64,000 bases of DNA. Origin: Prorocentrum cordatum. Taxonomy: Eukaryota; Sar; Dinophyceae; Prorocentrales; Prorocentraceae. The position numbers were made by a program, and so were the translations under genes. This document shows positions 1 through 10,395 of the stretch, in pieces. The notes under the pieces are model-generated. The model ran no database searches. It saw only the letters and a list, made by a program, of their open reading frames with translations, and was not told where the DNA came from. Position 1 is the stretch's first letter, and every line of letters starts with the position of its first letter. The stretch lies in NCBI GenBank assembly GCA_963575745.1, contig CAUYUJ010012547.1, forward strand, positions 264,324-328,323, read 5' to 3'.

Positions 1-50
1 CTATCTATCTATATATCTATCTATCGATCTATTTATCTATCGATCTATCT
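1..50. repeat. (CTAT)n microsatellite
   Basis: Imperfect CTAT/CGAT tetranucleotide run at the window edge. It probably continues outside the window. Confidence 0.9.
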
Positions 51-344
51 CCGAGATCCGGGCCTCTCCGCCGTCGTCAGCCCGCTACAGGGAAGGAAGA
101 GGGTTGCTTCCCAGACCTGGCCGGGGGCGCGGCGATGCTCGCGCCAGCCAGGGCGCCGCCGCCGCGGGGCCCGCCGGCCTGCGCGCCGTGGGTGCGGCGC
201 ACGCCAGCGGCGGCAGGCGCCGCGGGCTCCCCAAGCAGTGGCGAGGCGTCCCGGCCTGCTTCTCAGACATGCTCGCGCCTCAGCAGGACGATGCCTGGAA
301 GCGGTAGGAGCGATTCCTGGACATCGTCCTGGCAAGAATCAGCA

Positions 345-470
345 CGGGAGGTCTTTCGTCGTTTTCGGCCTCGGGGGGCTGACGCCGGGCCCCGGGACCC
401 TCACCACAACAGATTCGGGATGAGAAACCGGTCCCGGGGAAAGGGTCCAGGCTTCGGGGTACCGCGTATT
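345..470 (+). repeat. Dispersed repeat family A, copy
   Basis: The core TTTTCGGCCTC is followed by a G-rich then C-rich palindromic block and CCGGTCCCGGGGAAAGGGTC. Related copies lie near 1325, 7060, 8335, 8900, 9705 (reverse), 10970, 11102, 12050 and 15755. The 430-500 tail (GGTACCGCGTATTGA) recurs at about 12130-12200. No gene is seen in 51-2140. Confidence 0.7.
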
Positions 471-499
471 GAACAAATCAGGGCGTCGCATGTCTGAGT

Positions 500-655
500 T
501 GGCATCGCTCGGACCTGTGCATTTGTTCTGGCGAGGCCAGCGCCAGAAAGTTTTGGCCAGCTTGGATCATCTAGGGATTTAGGGCCACCATGAGACAAGG
601 AAACACGCACGAAACCGAACAATGCACGAGGAATGGACGTCCGAGCAATGGTAGG
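500..655. repeat. Family F foldback element, copy 1
   Basis: The ends are inverted. GCATCGCTCGGAC at the left pairs with GTCCGAGCAATGG at the right, and the interior contains CACGCACGAAACCGAA. A second copy with the same ends and interior lies at 15337-15462. This is consistent with a small non-autonomous inverted-repeat element. Confidence 0.6.
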
Positions 656-911
656 CTTGCCTGTAAACCTACCAAAGAATGATCGAATAACGCTGTGTGG
701 GTAGCACGAGATGTTCTTAGATCCTTTTCTGGATGCAATTGTCCTGCTCATAAGCGTACCATTTGTATGCTCTAGGAAGCGTTTTCCGTTATTAGAAAAC
801 GTTATTGTTTTACGAATCTTTTCCGGAGGGAAAGAAACACACAGACGCTATTAATACTCGACCACCAGGAAATGTGGGAAAATATGAAAGTGGGGGGAAG
901 ACGAACAGCCA

Positions 912-950
912 GAATATATATCATATATATATATATATATATGTATATGT
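912..950. repeat. (AT)n microsatellite
   Basis: AT dinucleotide run interrupted once by a C. It lies in non-coding DNA. Confidence 0.85.
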
Positions 951-1174
951 GGGAATCCAAGGATTTGTATGTATTTATTCGTGTGTCCCTGGGCCCCTTT
1001 ATCTATGCAGGGACGGTCGGTCCCTGCGCAAGGCTCCCCGCGCCTGCGCGCTGCCGGCGCGCGCGCGCGGCACGCGCTGGCGAGGCTCGAGGGCAGAAGT
1101 ACGACGAACCTCAAATCTCGAAAAGGGGACGAGCCTCGAGCTTCGACTTCGAACTCATCGGGAGTCTCGGTGCG

Positions 1175-1430
1175 TTGTCCGCCTCTGGGGAGCTTCGCGT
1201 CGCCACCGCTGGATTCGCCTCCCAATTCTGTTCAGAACGCGCCCCAAGAGAGGTCTGGGGGGCGACTTTTTACACTCCGTCCCAAAGCCAAGGTGTCATG
1301 ACAAAATCAGGGTGGGAGGGTTTTCGCAATTTCGGGCCTCTGGGGGCCCTGACCAGCCCTCGGGGCCGGCAACAAAAAGGACTGTAGATGAAAAGCCCGT
1401 CCCAGGGAATGGGCCCAGACCGCTGGGCGT
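1175..1430 (+). repeat. Family B copy followed by family A copy
   Basis: Bases 1175-1275 carry the family B core (GTCGCCACCGCTGGATTCGC, then TCAGAACGC). Bases 1325-1425 carry the family A block. The pairing of families in non-coding DNA resembles the inserts seen inside the introns further on. Confidence 0.6.
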
Positions 1431-1512
1431 CCACGTCATGAAACAATCACGACGTCGGACATGGGGCCGAAAATAATGAGGACGAATACCAACAGCCTCT
1501 CTTGTCCATCTT

Positions 1513-1665
1513 GAGCAGGATTCGCTGTGGGTGTCGCCGCGGGCACGGTCCATTTGAGACACAAGGTTGCCTACCCAACAGCGGCCAGTGTCGGTGTTGG
1601 GCAATATTTGCTGTTGGGCATCGTGCTCATGTTCTCCGTACCCATCTCGGGCATGCCAACCGAGA
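1513..1665 (+). repeat. Dispersed repeat family H, copy 1
   Basis: Alignable over about 150 bases with 17620-17767. Shared landmarks are GGATTCGCTGT, CAGCGGCC, TTGGGCATCGTGC and CATCTCGGGC. It has no coding potential of its own; the overlapping open frames are not conserved between the copies. Confidence 0.65.
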
Positions 1666-2140
1666 GCAGAATCACGATGACCATGGCCGAGATGTCGCGC
1701 TATGCTGTCGATGCCGATCCTGGTCGTGGCGCTGGCCCACCCGGCCTCGTCTGGATGCTCCACGCATTGAGGATGGCCACGATGCACGGTGGCCAGAATC
1801 GGCTTCGGCGCTCCCGCGTTCGGTCTTGGCCATGGGGATGTCGTTGTCTCTTTCCCTCCAGAGGCGCCGCGCCGCGCGGTCGCGGCTGGCGGCCCTCGTC
1901 CTGGGGAGGAAGCCCCCGCCGGCGCCCTGGTGGTCCAGGGCCGCCCACGCGTCAGAGGAGGAAGAGGCCCAGACCTCCTCGCGTCGTGACAAGCCTCGCT
2001 GCGAGCGCTGCTCTTGTTGCTGCTATTTTCGGCTTCTGGAGGGCTTCGCTGGGCCTCAGGACTGGCAGAGAAGAACCCATGATGCAACAAGAACTCCAGG
2101 GGTCGACGATGTGACCAAATCATGATATCGGGGGCCTGGG

Positions 2141-4843
2141 ATGTCAGAGCGGAGGGGAGATATCGATGCCGCTGCTCGTCCTGGAGAGCCCTCGTCGCCA
2201 AGGCTGGAATCTTTCCGAGATTCTTGTCAGGACGCAACCCGAGAGAGAGGTTTGGGCAGTCGCGGTATCGGTATTATAGGGGGCTCCCCCAAAGTGGGAG
2301 GGTCGAAGTGGATGGGGTCGTCGGATCGCACCGCACCTCCAATGCATCGGCGATGCGGCTGGTTGTGGAGCCCGATTTTCTCCACGCTGGCGTGGCCGAT
2401 GCAAGCGGGCGCGGCGGCGCGACCCTCCGATCCCATCTGCTCGGACCCCGTGAGGTGGCGGAGCGCCAGCTGCTGGGCGTGGGTCGCCGCGGCCGCCGCC
2501 GCCGCGGCCTGGGCACTGCTGGCCTCGCGCGCCTGGAAGCGCCGCCGTGCCGAGAGGAGCCTGGCCTCCTTTGTCACCCAGCGCCAATTCGGCGGCTCCG
2601 CCGCCACGGTGGCCGCGAGACCCGCGACGCCTCCAGCGCGGACACCGCAGCCGCCTCCGCCCGCGGCGCCGACGGCCCCGACAGCACCGCTGGCACCGCC
2701 GCCGAAGGCAGCGGCCGCTGCGCCGGCCCCGCCGACGGCCGAGGCGCCGACGCGGGTGGCCGACGCGCCGAGGCCGCCGCGGGAGCCCGGCGCGGGGGCC
2801 GCGGCCGCGCCGCCCGCCGCGGCCGCGCCGCCGCTGCCAGGTGTGGGCGCTCGGGCTCCTCCGGCGCCCGCGCCCGTGGCCAGCGCGCCAGCGGCCACAC
2901 CAGCGGCTGCGGCCACGCCCGCCCCGGCAGCCTCTGGGGCCAGGCCGCCGCCGCCGGCCCCGCCGCCAGCCGGGGCGCAGCCGCCGCCAGCACCGCCGAG
3001 TTTGGGCGCGCGGCCCCCGCCGACACCGAAGGCCCAGGGCGCCAGGCCGCCGCCGCCAGCGGCAGCCGCAGCGGCGCCGGTCCCTTCGAGCGGATGCAAC
3101 GTAGAGGTCCGGGACACGAGCGACCGGGGGAAGATCTTGGTCAGCCTCCGAGACTTGCAGCCAGGTGAGCTCGTGCTGGCAGAGCAGCCAGCCATCGCAG
3201 TGCGCCAGGCCGCGGCGCAGCCGTCGTTGGAGGAGTTGCAGGCCTGGTTGGACGGCTTCGCCGCCCTGGGAGGCGACGAACGCACCCGCGTGCTGGAGCT
3301 CTTCTGCCCCGAGCAGGCCGCGCCAGGCGGCGCGCTAAGCCGGCTGCTGGGCCCCGCTGGCGCTGGCGTTACGGGGTTGCTGCGCCCACGAGCGGGAGCG
3401 CCCGTGGAGGAGGCTTGGCAGTTGCTGCGCATCATGGAGTGCAACACGTTCGAGGTCAAGCTGGAGGACTGCTCCCGCGTAGAGTTACTGACGCAGGCCT
3501 CGCGCCTGAACCATAGCTGCGCGCCAAACGCCCTCAGGGGTCCGGCGGGGCCTCCGCGCGAGGGCGCCGTGGAGGTGCGGGCTATCCGTCCGATAGCCGC
3601 TGGCGAGGAGGTGACGATCTCCTACCTGGACGAGGCAGGTCTGCTGACGCCTTCCGAAGAGCGTGTGCAGCAGCTGGAGCGGCGCTGGCAGTTCCGCTGC
3701 GGCTGCTTGCGCTGCTCTGCGCCAGATGCGCTGCGGGCCTTCCGGTGCCTGGAGGACCCCGCTTGCCGTGAGGCTGGCGCAACGCTGCTCGCCGACGGCG
3801 CTGGCGGCCTGCGCGCGTGCGAGAAGTGCGGCCGTGCTCCAGCGCCCGACGCTGCGCGCCGCGCGCTGGACGCGGAGCGCCGGCTGGCGGCGGCGGCGCC
3901 ACGTGCCGCCGACGCAGCGCTCGCCGCCGCTAGCCGGCTGCGGGCGGCCTTGGAGTCTGGCGACGGTGCGGCCTGCAGAGAGGCCGCAGACAGCAGCACC
4001 GCCGCCTTGTCCGAGTGCAAGGCGGTGGTTTCGGAGTGCGCAGAGCTCGCCCCGTCCCACCACCTCGCCACGCGCCTGGTCAAGGCAAAGGCGCCGCTGG
4101 AGGCCGTGCTGGGCGACGGCCTCGCGGCGTCGGGGCAGGCGGAGTTGGCGCGCAACGTGTGGCGCCAGGCTGCCGCACAGCTGAGTGACGCTGTCTCCGC
4201 CGAGCGCGAGGTGCTGGCGATCCCTCGGGACGGCCGCATCGCGGACCTCCTCTGCCTCGGGGGGCTGTACGAGCGGCAGGGCCTGGCGGAGGAGGCCCGC
4301 GGCTGCCTGCAGGAGGCTCTGGGCGAGATGGACTTGGTCTACTGGGCCTGCGCTCCCCAGCAGCGGACAGCCATGCAGGACATGCGCCGTGGCGTCGAGG
4401 CCGCGCTGCACCCGGCGGCGCCGGCCGCCGCTGCTCCGGCGGCCGCCCCGTCGCTACCGTCGTTCTTCGAGCCAGCAGAGGCCCCCTCTGCAGCAGGCTC
4501 CGCCTCGGGCTCCACAGCCTTCCGGCCTTCCGGCCGGGTGGCCAGCCCCGCCGCGGCGCCCCCGGCGACGAGCCACGCCGCGGCGCCCCCGCCGGCCGCC
4601 ACTGCCGCTGCCTCTGCAGGCTCCGCTTCGGGCTCCACAGCGTTCTCGCCTGGCGGCGCCGCAGCGGCGCCCCCGCCGGAGGCGGTGCCGCCGCTGCCCG
4701 ACTTCTTCCAGCCCTTGTCCTCTGAGGGGTCCGCGGCGCCCGCGCCCAGCAGCCCCGCCGGCGCGGCGCGGGCCCCTGCGCCGCCTGCGGCGCCCGCCGC
4801 AGCGGCGCCAGTCGTCTGCAGCGTGGAGGCGAGGGCCACCCTG
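2141..4843 (+). CDS. SMYD-like SET-domain protein, first exon(s)
   Basis: Likely a protein-lysine methyltransferase of the SET/MYND (SMYD) type. The frame is open from Met 2141, but codons before about 2460 derive from repeats, so the true exon probably starts there with a hydrophobic Ala/Trp segment (possible membrane anchor) and basic KRRR. A long Pro/Ala linker follows. The SET domain starts near 3094 (CNVEVR, DRG, GELVLAEQP). It has the cofactor/catalytic motif RLNHSCAPNAL near 3505, GEEVTISYLD near 3604, and the post-SET cysteines CGCLRC near 3698. A helical, TPR-like region extends to 4390. A second Pro/Ala linker follows with two copies of a PSLPSFFEP-like motif. No MYND zinc finger is visible. 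The domain call rests on motifs; substrate is unknown. A second SET domain begins in the next exon. Confidence 0.75.
2160..2470 (+). repeat. Family B copy abutting family C copy
   Basis: Family B (CCCTCGTCGCCAAGGCTGGA ... GCGGTATCGGTATTATAG) ends near 2280. Family C follows (GATGCATCGGCGATGC-type words, TGTGGAGCCCGATTTTC, CTCCGATCCCATCTG). The open frame of the SET gene runs through both, so its first roughly 110 codons are probably repeat-derived rather than protein. Confidence 0.65.
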
Positions 4844-5004
4844 GACCTCAGAGAAGAGACAGTTCATCATCGATGCTGCCACTTTCGCCCCCTTGGGCCT
4901 CCTGGGAGGCCCTCGTCGCCACAGCCGCATTCGCTTCGAAGTCTTAGCCAGAACGCACCCCTGGAGAGGCGAGTGGCGGTATCGATACTTTTTTGGGGCC
5001 TCAG
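4844..5004 (+). other. 161-bp GA-AG intron formed by a family B repeat
   Basis: Removing 4844-5004 joins codon CTG (4841-4843) to GAC CGA GGC in phase. The join gives VEARATL + DRGQGLFS, which parallels VEVRDTS-DRGKILVS of the first SET domain. The intron starts with GA and ends with CAG, and GAC stands at both borders. Its interior is almost entirely the family B consensus (CTCGTCGCCAC, CAGAACGCACCCC, GCGGTATCGATAC). This fits an introner-like insertion. Confidence 0.65.
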
Positions 5005-5076
5005 GACCGAGGCCAGGGGCTCTTCAGCACGGCGCGCCTGGAGCCCGGCGGCACCGTCCTGCTGGAGGCGCTGCAG
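5005..5076 (+). CDS. Second SET domain, N-terminal exon
   Basis: The exon encodes DRGQGLFSTARLEPGG and then a TVLLEALQ stretch, the same fold start as DRGKILVSLRDLQPGELVL in the first SET domain. The 3' border near 5076 is not resolved. The next recognised exon of the same domain is at 6832. The product would therefore be a tandem double-SET protein. Confidence 0.55.
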
Positions 5077-5324
5077 GGGAGAGCGAGAGAGACACGTACA
5101 TACGCGGCCTGGGGCCGCGCTACGCTAATCCATACGCCGAAGCGCGTGGGCGAAAGGAAATTCGATCCCAAAGCACCAGGTATCACATGCAACGTATGTA
5201 AAGGATGCTACATAATGCTTCATCGCGGGTTGCAATGTGATCAGAAATACTTCTCCACTCGATGGGGCCCTGCAGGCGTTGCAACCAAGTTTTGGAATTG
5301 GTTTCGCAGTGGTTCCGCAGTTCT

Positions 5325-5510
5325 GAGCCTCCCAGATTGGGTTCGAGTAGATGGGGGCGGAGGATCGCGCCGCCTCGCTGACGCATCGGCCACGCGGCTC
5401 GATGTGGAGCCCGATTTCTCCATGCCGGCGTCGCCGATGCATCGGCGGTCGATTCGCTGCAACCCTCCGACTCCCATCTGGGAGGCCTCTCGCATTGCAC
5501 GGCCCCGTGA
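5325..5510 (+). repeat. Family C copy
   Basis: Shares GGATCGCGCCGC, GCTCGATGTGGAGCCCGATT, GATGCATCGGCGG and CCTCCGACTCCCATCTGGGA with the copies at 2290, 7650, 10580 and 11360. It lies in the presumed intron 5077-6831. Confidence 0.65.
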
Positions 5511-5699
5511 GCTTGCTGCTCCAGTTCTCGTTTTATCGGTGGCAACGACAGGGGGGGATAGGCTCAGTGGGGAATGCATCATCCCCCAATCGCCCATGGA
5601 TCGCCGCTAGGGGCCCGATTTCCCACTCCACCCATGAAGGTGCCGAATCGCTACCAGGGGCCTGTCGCCGATACATGTCTTATTCTCCTACATACACGT

Positions 5700-5983
5700 G
5701 TTAAGCAATGTGGGCCCCAAACACTGTGTTTCTAGCAATGTAGATTGTGCTATCTATGTGGCGCAATCTAGATTATTCAACCGATGTTGTGCAAACTATG
5801 CCATGCAATATATAGTGTGAAAGATGTATATCTATGTATCTCTCTCTATATACATGGCTTGTGCACCATTTATGGTACAATATATGCTGTGCAAGCTATG
5901 TGGTGCAGACGATGCTGTTCTCTATATGTAGGCACGCTAGGCGGTGCAGTCTAAGTGGTACAATATATGTTACCTATTATGTG

Positions 5984-6020
<37 letters not shown>

Positions 6021-6230
6021 GTGCAACCGCTGCGGTGCACTATATGAATTGTGCACTCTATGTTGTGCAACCCATGCTGTACGATATATGCGATTCAATC
6101 TACATTGTGCAAGCTATATGGTGCAGTCTGAGTGGTGCAGCCTATATCGTGCAATCAATTTTGTGAATTCCATGTGGTGTCATCTATAAGTGTTTATATA
6201 TTCATGCATATCTACATTTATGTGTGGAGA
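5700..6230. repeat. AT-rich degenerate tandem repeat
   Basis: Loose 15-17-bp units of the form GTGCAATCTATGTG run through the stretch, with a pure (AT)n run at 5985-6018. Composition is sharply more AT-rich than the flanks. The short open frames through it are by-products of the repeat. Bases 6231-6831 hold no supported gene. Confidence 0.7.
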
Positions 6231-6831
6231 TCCTGGCCCCAGGTCCCCGGGCCGGCCCCTCCCTTGTACATTATTTCCCCCCCCGCCCCTGGCGGTTTTC
6301 CTGGAGGCCCCCGAGGGTCCAAGAGCGCGCAGGATAGCCTCCAGACCGCACAGGAGGAGGGGCAAACCCATCCCGAGAAATGGAACGAGGGGGAGGAAAG
6401 GCACAACTAGTTAGACCACCTTCGCCCTAAAGGGCTGGTAGGATTTTGCCATTTTGAAGCGAAGGCGGCTGCTCTCGACAACGCCATCGAGACCGTGGCG
6501 AGCCTCGTTGCCGAAGTCATGCGGCTATCATAGTGCTGACCCATGCTCTGGCGAGAGAAAGGTATGAGCGGGCTTGGCGGCCTCGTAAACATTCAGTGTT
6601 TTTTTCGTGTAGCCCTTCATGAGAGCCTTCGTGTTGCGTTACACCTTGCCTTGTTCTACAGAGCCCGTGCACTTTGCGCACTACTTCCGCATCGCATGCG
6701 TGCCCCCGCTGCCATTGTGCCCTGATGGCGCTAGGCACTAGGCCGATGGAAGGTGCTGGGCGTACTCGAACGGAGGCGGAGCGCACGTGGAACGAAGGTG
6801 GAGCGACAGAAACCGCCTGAGAGCAACGCAG

Positions 6832-6975
6832 GCCCCCATGAACGGCTGCACACTACTTGCGCCCCTCCCGCGCAAGGCGCCCTCTGGCAGCCCCCTGCTG
6901 GCCGACCTGCTGAACCACAGCTGCGCACCGAACGCGCTGCGCGGGCCGAGCCCGCGGGGTGGCGGCGCCGTGGAG
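6832..6975 (+). CDS. Second SET domain, central exon (NHSC motif)
   Basis: This 144-base exon has both borders fitting: the 3' splice site ACGCAG ends at 6831, and the exon ends with GAG at 6975. It encodes APMNGCTLLAP, then LLADLLNHSCAPNALRG and GGGAVE. This matches the first SET domain's MECNTF ... RLNHSCAPNALRG ... GAVE almost step by step. The Asn-His-Ser-Cys catalytic/cofactor motif is intact. It is followed by a GC-type intron. Confidence 0.65.
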
Positions 6976-7207
6976 GCGTGCGCCACGAGCGTCGAGCTGG
7001 GAGGAAAGTCGTGGGGCATCCCTCGACCTCCGCCTTCCAGATCCCCTCGCATCGTGCAAGAACCGCGACGGTCAGTTTTCGGCGACTTTCGGTCTCTGGG
7101 GGCCCTCGCCGGGCCCCGGGACCGTCGAAAAAGGGGGTTGACCCAGGGTGGAACACCGGTCCCGGGGATTGGGTCAAGACCGTTGAGGCTGCTTCGCGCA
7201 TAGGGGA

Positions 7208-7432
7208 CTCATGAGTGCATGCCAGCGTTGGCCATACCTGGCCTAACCTAGCATGCAAGTGGGCTACGAATGGCCTAGGTCGCTCAAAGTGGTTTGGTGA
7301 CTCCGCTGAGTGTGCTCCGACCACTTCGCCCAGGTCTTTGCCCCTTGGGGCATTGGCAACCCACTTATAAGCTATAGGTCATGCCAGACATGGCCCACCT
7401 TGGCATCCACTTGCCCCCCCCCGAGAGCCCCG
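7208..7432. repeat. 225-bp foldback element with ~55-bp inverted ends
   Basis: The left arm contains GCATGCCAGCGTTGGCCATA and AAGTGGG. The right arm, reversed, reads GGATGCCAAGGTGGGCCATG and AAGTGGG. It is unrelated to its neighbours and has no coding capacity. It lies wholly inside the GC-AG intron. Confidence 0.65.
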
Positions 7433-7456
7433 AGCGCCCACGCGGTGATCCAAACA

Positions 7457-7620
7457 GGGCATCCCTCGACCTCCGCCTTCCGAGCCTTCCGCGCGGCAGG
7501 TGCCGCCGCGGCGCGGCCGCGGTGGCCGCCGAGTCCGCCGCTGCGACATCGGCGGCATCGGCCGCTTCGCGGCACCTGCCGCGCGGAAGGTGCGGAAGGC
7601 GGAGGCCGAGGGATGGGCGC
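7457..7620. repeat. Near-perfect long palindrome, GC-rich foldback element
   Basis: The left arm GGGCATCCCTCGACCTCCGC is matched in reverse by GCGGAGGCCGAGGGATGGGC at the right, and the arms continue inward through CTTCCGCGCGGCAGGTGCCG. A partial left arm also occurs at 7017-7045, so this is a repeated family. Confidence 0.7.
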
Positions 7621-7868
7621 GTCAGACGGGCGGAGGCCGAGTCACAGGAGCCACACTCAAGTTTATTCTCTCGGAGGTCCGCGCGGATCTCTCGATGTGG
7701 GGCCTGGTTTTCTTCGCGCCCGCGTCGCGGATGCATCGCCGACGTCGCCGAGGCATCGGCGGCATCAGCGCGATGCTCCGACCCCGTCTGGGAGGCTTCC
7801 AAGGGCGGAGCTGCGAGCGGCTCTCCCCCCACTCGGCTGGCGGGGTGGCGCCCCGCCCCCCTCCCCAG

Positions 7869-7904
7869 GTGCGCGCGGTGCGCCCCATCGACGTCGGCGA
7901 GGAG
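7869..7904 (+). CDS. Second SET domain, short exon (VRAVRPIDVGEE)
   Basis: Encodes VRAVRPIDVGEE directly after a CCCCAG splice site. The expected continuation (TISYLD) is not in frame, so another intron probably starts at or just after GAGGAG, perhaps with GC. The remainder of the second SET domain was not found. It may sit in an unrecognised exon or be lost. Confidence 0.5.
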
Positions 7905-9220
7905 GCGGCCGGAGGGCTGGGCGCGTGGTCTCCCAGCCCGGACCTCGGCGGTCGGCGTTCGATTCGTGCCCGTGCTGCTGCCCTGAAGTCGGGCGTGTCC
8001 CTCAACAGGAGGAACACACAATAATGTTAACATCTAGTCTGGCGACGATTTTTGGTGTGTGTGTGTGTGTGTGTTTTTGGGGGCCATGTTTGATGTGGGC
8101 TCCCAAAATCCGCTTGTAGGAGGACATGCCCGATCGAATGCCGCACCCGACTCCTGGGTGCCAGGTGCAGCAGGGTCTTGCTCAAGGTAAGTGGCCTCGG
8201 AGGCCAGAACTTTGTCCAGATCCCCGCTCTGGCCCCTCGTGGTGTCGGGGCGTGGGCAGGGGCATGGATGAAACGTCGATCGCCTAAGGCGCCCTCGCGT
8301 CGCGAACAAGATCATGCCGGAAGGTATTTATAGATTTTCGGCCCCTGGGGACCCACGCCAGTCTTAGGGACCGTCACAGGGCTCATGTCGACTCCTGCGG
8401 GTCGATTCGATTCGATTTCGATCGATTCCGATTCCGACTCGATTCGACCTCGGATTCCGATTGGGATGTCGGTTTCTCAATGGAGACTTTACTAGCTTGC
8501 CGAGTTCTGCCGATTCGACTTCTCCCAACTTGACTGCCGATTTCCGCTGGTCCGATGCAGTTCGATCGCCGATCTGACTTGCCGTTCAATGGTGGTTTCT
8601 CCTGCCTTCAGAAAATGGACTCGGCATGAAAGGCCGGTCCTGCTGGGACTTGTGTCGAGACCTCCGCGGTTCGACGTCGTGAAAAATATCGCGACGCCGG
8701 GGGTCTGGGAAGCCCGCCTCTCTCTCACCATCGAGGGTCGAGGGTTGTGGTTTTTCGAGTGCCCTTTCTGGGCCTCCCGGGGCGCCCCCGCGGCCATGAC
8801 CGGACTCCCCTCGAGATCGTGGTCAGAACGCAGCCCTGGATAGGTCCAGCGTGCATTTTTCTTGCCATCCTGAACCAAATCAACACAGCGATACTTTGAA
8901 AGCAATGTTCGGCCTCTCTGGGCCGTGTTCGCTTTCTGGGACCGTCGAGGAAGGATCAACGACGAAAAAGCTGAGCCTCAGCAGGGCTCGACAGTGCTGT
9001 GCGCCAGGTGTCGCACAGATCAAGACATCGGACGTCCGGTGTCTTGTCTTTGGGCAGCACCGTGCTCCTCGTCCTGACTCGGTGTCTTCTGTCTCCATGT
9101 CGCTCCTCGTAAGCAGCGGCCGCGGCGGGAAACGAGAGGAGCGGGGGGGTCCGCTACCCCATCCAATGTCTGTTTCTTGTCCTGACCTCGAGGATGGCGC
9201 TCTGCCCCCCTGCCGCCCAG
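7905..9220. other. Non-coding stretch with simple repeats and family A/B copies
   Basis: Contains a (GT)n run at 8054-8073, family A fragments near 8335 and 8900, a low-complexity GATTCGA/GATTCC stretch at 8398-8560, and a family B copy near 8760-8845. No exon is supported here. Confidence 0.6.
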
Positions 9221-9332
9221 TCTGACCTTGGGCCCCGCTGCATCGCTGCCCGCTCTGGCTCGAAGCCTGCGCCTGCACGCCGACCCCCACTGGATGACCG
9301 CGCCGGGAGCCGACGGCCTGCATCGGCGCCAG
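9221..9332 (+). CDS. Methyltransferase-like gene, upstream exon
   Basis: After the splice site CCGCCCAG the frame encodes LPALARSLRLHADPHWM and APGADGLHRRQ. The exon ends CAG at 9332 before GCCCAG. Joined to 11848 it reads GLHRRQ + ALSALLGLLWER, a continuous helix-like stretch. Evidence is coding character and phase only; no domain motif lies in this piece. It may belong to the gene downstream or be part of a longer fusion with the SET gene. Confidence 0.45.
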
Positions 9333-10264
9333 GCCCAGTGAGCCCCCAGGCGCAGAGGTGGCAAAGGTACCGACACCGCCGCTCGTCCCCTGAGATTCTG
9401 CAGCGTCGCAAGTTTTTGCTCGCGAATGGCGATGTCGCGCCATGTCGGGCCCCGGGGCCCTCGCGGGTCGATCGGAGGCGAGACATGCAGCACAGAGAGG
9501 GGTCTTGGGCTCCAGTCGTGGTTGTTACGACGTTGCATTTTTTCTCGTGACGCCGGGTATCAGTGGATGCCGATACAGCTGCTGGTCCTGGAGAACCCTT
9601 ATCGCCACAGCTAGAGTCTCTTTGGAATTCTGATCAAAATGCACTGCAGCAGAGGTCCAGGAAGTAGTAGTATCGGTTCCCCAGGAATCCGTCTATGCAA
9701 TCTTTTCAATGCGTGGCCCCAGAGGTCCCGGGGTAATTTTCGTCCTGGGTATTTTTTTTGATAGCCTTGGGGCCCACTGACAGGCCCCAGAGGCCGGAAT
9801 CGAGGAAAAGCACTCGGATTGAAAAATCGTATCTGGCCGTTTTGGTTTCCCCACTCGAGGAGCCCCCGGGCTTCCCGCATGTCCACCACCATGGTGTTGC
9901 GGTGCTCGCAGCCGGTGTCGCAGCCAGGCTTCCGCGTGCTTGCGGGGCCGCTGGCCACGCCGGTCGTGGCCTCTCCGGTCGTGGCCGTTCACCCTGCCGT
10001 GACCGTTCGGTCGGCCGGGAGGGTGGAGGGTCTCTCGCTGGCGGTCGAAGTCGGGGGCGGCAGTGAGGGGGGTGATGACCAGGGAGGGTGGATATCATGG
10101 CGGGGCCCATGATATCTCCCCAGATTTCATAGTGCCTCTTCTTGTTTCAATTCGTCCCCGCCCCCCCCCTGGGCCGCGCCCATGCCGCCGGCCATGATTT
10201 GCACCCCCCCTCTTGGACGCCGCCCTCTTGGCCGCCCCCGTCGATGGAGAGCAAACGGCGTGGT

Positions 10265-10395
10265 TATGATCTGTCGGAGCCCCCCTCCGATTTCTTGGAT
10301 CGGCGCTGGCCCCCCCTTGGCAGCGTCTCTGGCGCGCCCCTGGAGCGCTCCGAGCGCAAGAGCTCTGGGGTACAGTGCAGATTCACGAAATCCAC
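10265..10395. repeat. Family D palindromic element, copy 1
   Basis: Shares TTTCTTGGATC, GGCGCGCCCCTGGAGCGCTC and the closing GCTCCGAAAGTTT with copies at 13570-13733 and 16925-17075. The two halves are inverted copies of each other. Degenerate. Confidence 0.6.

Larger units (their letters stand above)
6976..7868 (+). other. 893-bp GC-AG intron carrying four repeat elements
   Basis: Starts GCGTGC after GAG and ends CCCCAG before GTG. Splicing gives GAVE + VRAVRPIDVGEE, identical in layout to GAVEVRAIRPIAAGEE of the first SET domain, which strongly supports both borders. Inside are a family A copy (7060-7190), two foldback elements (7208-7432 and 7457-7620) and a family C copy (7650-7800). Confidence 0.7.

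Noticed and set aside
6450-6529. Short frame FEAKAAALDNAIETVASLVA
   Set aside because: Looks protein-like but is isolated, ends in a stop and fits no neighbouring exon; it could be a LINE scrap.
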